Positions 62,625-64,000 of a stretch of 64,000 nt of DNA are shown here, in pieces. A model generated the notes under the pieces. That model worked only from the letters and a program-made list of their open reading frames with translations, had not been told where the DNA came from and ran no database searches. Source of the DNA: Pseudomonas citri (lineage in GTDB: Bacteria > Pseudomonadota > Gammaproteobacteria > Pseudomonadales > Pseudomonadaceae); assembly GCF_025336485.1 (NCBI RefSeq), contig NZ_JAODAB010000026.1, positions 26,420-90,419 of the forward strand, read 5' to 3'. The position numbers and the translations under genes are program-made. Every line of letters starts with the position of its first letter. Position 1 is the first letter of the stretch.

Positions 62625-62648
62625 AAAACCCGCCGAAGCGGGTTTTTT
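62625..62648 (+). terminator. terminator of the AraC gene
   Basis: aaaacccgc-cgaa-gcgggtttt followed by TT. A second GC-rich hairpin, cccctgccatggcagggg, lies just upstream (62587-62604). Confidence 0.88.
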
Positions 62649-62855
62649 CCAAGACCATTACGACTTCCTGTCGATAGCCATCCTTGCAAGGTCGATCGTC
62701 CCTGATCCTGAGCACTCCCTGTGCTTCAGTGGATGAGTCCAGATTACGCGTCGGATCCAAAGTGCAATAGAAGACATATCTGCCAAGGCGTGTAAGACAT
62801 TCGCTATACCTGGTTTACGAAAAGCCTTGCATCCGTGTTTTCGAACGGCAAGGAA

Positions 62856-63314
62856 TCAGGTTTTACTCAGGAATGCCTCGATGTTGGCCATCTGCTCGTC
62901 CCAGCCACGGCTATCCATGCGAAAGGCCTTGAGTCGACGCGCCTCTGGAAGGCTACCAAAGCCAGACTCCACCACTTTGAGCAGGGTACCGCCGTCCATG
63001 TCCTCCAGGTCAAACTGCACGCGTGTTTCGGACTCCTGGGAATAATCCACCTGCGGCTCGACTGCGTAAGGGTGCCAGCGGAACGAGAACACCCGCTCAG
63101 GCTCCACGCGCTCCACCAACACGTCCCAGACGAGGTGTTCGTACCCTGGATAGGTAACCTGGCCCTGGGTCCGCTCGCCTGCCACAAACCGCTTTCCTTC
63201 AAGGGCAACGCCAAACCATTGGCCAAAGGCCTCTGCATTGGCCAGGACCCGCCAAACATGGGAACGCGGAGCCTTGAGCAGGATCTTTCTTTCAATGCGA
63301 TCAGATGAATGCAT
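62856..63314 (-). CDS. SRPBCC (AHSA1-like) domain protein
   Basis: 152 residues, START-like helix-grip fold. KILLKAPRSHVWRVLANAEA begins the domain, and the C-terminal helix (MDSRGWDEQMANIEAFL) closes it. Such proteins bind hydrophobic ligands or aid Hsp90-type chaperones; the function is unknown. The start MHSSDRIERK is preceded by AGGAGG. Confidence 0.92.
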   Translation of the reverse strand: MHSSDRIERKILLKAPRSHVWRVLANAEAFGQWFGVALEGKRFVAGERTQGQVTYPGYEHLVWDVLVERVEPERVFSFRWHPYAVEPQVDYSQESETRVQFDLEDMDGGTLLKVVESGFGSLPEARRLKAFRMDSRGWDEQMANIEAFLSKT

Positions 63315-63460
63315 GGGTCACCTCCTGTGTTCAACAGTAGGCTTGTAAGACCACGAGGCCAACCGGAAAGTTGTATCAGACCGCTGTTTACCGTCGCCGC
63401 TGAGGTGAAAACAGTGAAGGGCGATGTAAACTCCCCCGGCTTTTCCAGGAGAGATCGACC

Positions 63461-63862
63461 ATGTTCCCACGCTTGTTTCTGGCGATGACGCCACTGCTTT
63501 TTCTCAGCGTCGCTCACGCCGACGACTGTGCCAATGCCACGACCCAAGGCGATATGAACCAGTGCGCCGCCCAGGAAAACAAGGCCGCCGACAAAGAACT
63601 CAACAGTTTGTACCAGCAGATCACCGCGCGCCTGAAGGACAATCCCGAAACCAGGCAAATGCTGGTCAAGGCACAACGAGCCTGGATCAGCTTCCGTGAC
63701 GCTGAGTGCAGTTTTTCCGCCTCTGGAGTCGAGGGTGGGAGCGTCTACCCCTTGATCCACAACAACTGCATCACGGCCCAGACCAAGATACGGATCGAGG
63801 CGTTCAAGACCTATCTCAAATGCAAGGAAGGGGATTTGAGCTGCCCGGTACCAGAGGCGTGA
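63461..63862 (+). CDS. LprI-like DUF1311 secreted protein
   Basis: 133 residues with a signal peptide (cut after AHA near 21). The DUF1311 domain contains paired cysteines and LLVKAQRAWISFRDAEC-type features (MLVKAQRAWISFRDAECSFS). Members resemble the lysozyme inhibitor LprI N-terminal domain; function in Pseudomonas is unproven. AGGAGA precedes the ATG and a strong terminator follows. Confidence 0.92.
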   Translation: MFPRLFLAMTPLLFLSVAHADDCANATTQGDMNQCAAQENKAADKELNSLYQQITARLKDNPETRQMLVKAQRAWISFRDAECSFSASGVEGGSVYPLIHNNCITAQTKIRIEAFKTYLKCKEGDLSCPVPEA

Positions 63863-63875
63863 CAACCTGAATGTA

Positions 63876-63905
63876 AAAAAGGATGACCCGCAGGTCATCC
63901 TTTTT
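63876..63905 (+). terminator. terminator of the LprI-like gene
   Basis: aaaaaggatgacc-cgca-ggtcatccttttt is a perfect hairpin with a T run. Confidence 0.93.
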
Positions 63906-63920
63906 GAAGGTTTTTCAAGC

Positions 63921-63960
63921 ACTAAAACAAAACCCCTACCTGCGTCAGCAGATAGGGGTT
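63921..63960 (-). terminator. rRNA operon terminator
   Basis: aacccctacctgc-gtca-gcagataggggtt (one wobble) is followed on the minus strand by TTTGTTTTAG. It lies 10 bases beyond the 5S rRNA 3' end. Confidence 0.93.
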
Positions 63961-63970
63961 CCGGAATTTA

Positions 63971-64000
63971 ATCTTGACGATGACCTACTCTCACATGGGG
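63971..64000 (-). rRNA. rrf: 5S ribosomal RNA, 3' end (cut by window edge)
   Basis: The complement reads CCCCATGTGAGAGTAGGTCA then TCGTCAAG, the conserved 3' end of gamma-proteobacterial 5S rRNA. An rRNA operon therefore continues off the right edge, transcribed leftward. The exact mature end is uncertain by two bases. Confidence 0.93.

Overview
The window is chromosomal DNA from a fluorescent-group Pseudomonas. The evidence is the high-GC, densely packed coding, the gltX-tRNA(Glu/Ala)-uvrB-aromatic aminotransferase neighbourhood, the leuC-leuD-methyltransferase-leuB order, a fecI-fecR-fecA iron-citrate locus, an isonitrile hydratase gene very like that of P. putida, and many Pseudomonas-type palindromes of the kind gtgggagcaagcttgctc between genes. 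The right end enters the 3' end of a 5S rRNA gene on the minus strand.

Layout. Positions 1-3079 hold the leucine genes (leuC, leuD, a methyltransferase, start of leuB) with a divergent LysR gene. Positions 4196-11103 hold a five-PAS GGDEF/EAL protein, a small heat-shock protein with a sigma32-type promoter and a possible RNA thermometer, dusC, a thioesterase, a hydrolase and a TetR regulator. Positions 11285-17123 hold a tandemly duplicated tRNA-Glu/tRNA-Ala pair, gltX, uvrB and an aromatic aminotransferase. Positions 17263-28905 are a genomic island in the 3' end of tRNA-Asn, bounded by 40-bp perfect direct repeats, with a P4-type integrase next to the tRNA. Positions 29005-32800 hold glyA and a YggS-type PLP protein, divergent from a MocR regulator across a long palindrome. 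Positions 32970-46659 hold two small unknown genes, a U32 protease-family tRNA hydroxylation protein, a chemoreceptor, an antiporter-like transporter, a translationally coupled PepSY-PepSY-regulator-kinase operon, a patatin, queD, a cytosine-deaminase relative, a DapF-like protein lacking both catalytic cysteines, and an MFS transporter. Positions 46791-50839 are the fecIRA locus. Positions 51017-58794 hold an AhpD-like protein, an MscS channel with a cyclic-nucleotide-like domain, a pirin, and a BvgS/EvgS-type phosphorelay with a LuxR-type regulator and a degenerate receiver. Positions 59289-63862 hold a small unknown gene, a GlxA-type regulator divergent from isonitrile hydratase, an AraC regulator, an SRPBCC protein and an LprI-like protein.

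The most interesting unit is the island. Its cargo is one coherent metabolic set. Fold-type-III and serine-racemase-type PLP enzymes resemble the D-threo- and L-threo-3-hydroxyaspartate dehydratases. With them are an ornithine-cyclodeaminase-family (iminosuccinate-reductase-like) protein, RidA, an RraA-like protein with the aldolase/oxaloacetate-decarboxylase motif, a periplasmic asparaginase, an amino-dicarboxylate symporter, and two regulators (LysR and YheO/DauR-like). I infer a mobile catabolic module that converts both enantiomers of 3-hydroxyaspartate, and perhaps hydroxyasparagine, to oxaloacetate and pyruvate. The individual families are known; the combination on an integrative island is the hypothesis.

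Other points worth checking are the Asp-to-Ser change at the substrate-discriminating position of the cytosine deaminase homologue (suggesting 5-methylcytosine), the double Cys-to-Ser DapF homologue, the receiver with Asn in place of the phosphoacceptor Asp, and a 186-bp element with perfect 23-bp inverted ends inside the island.
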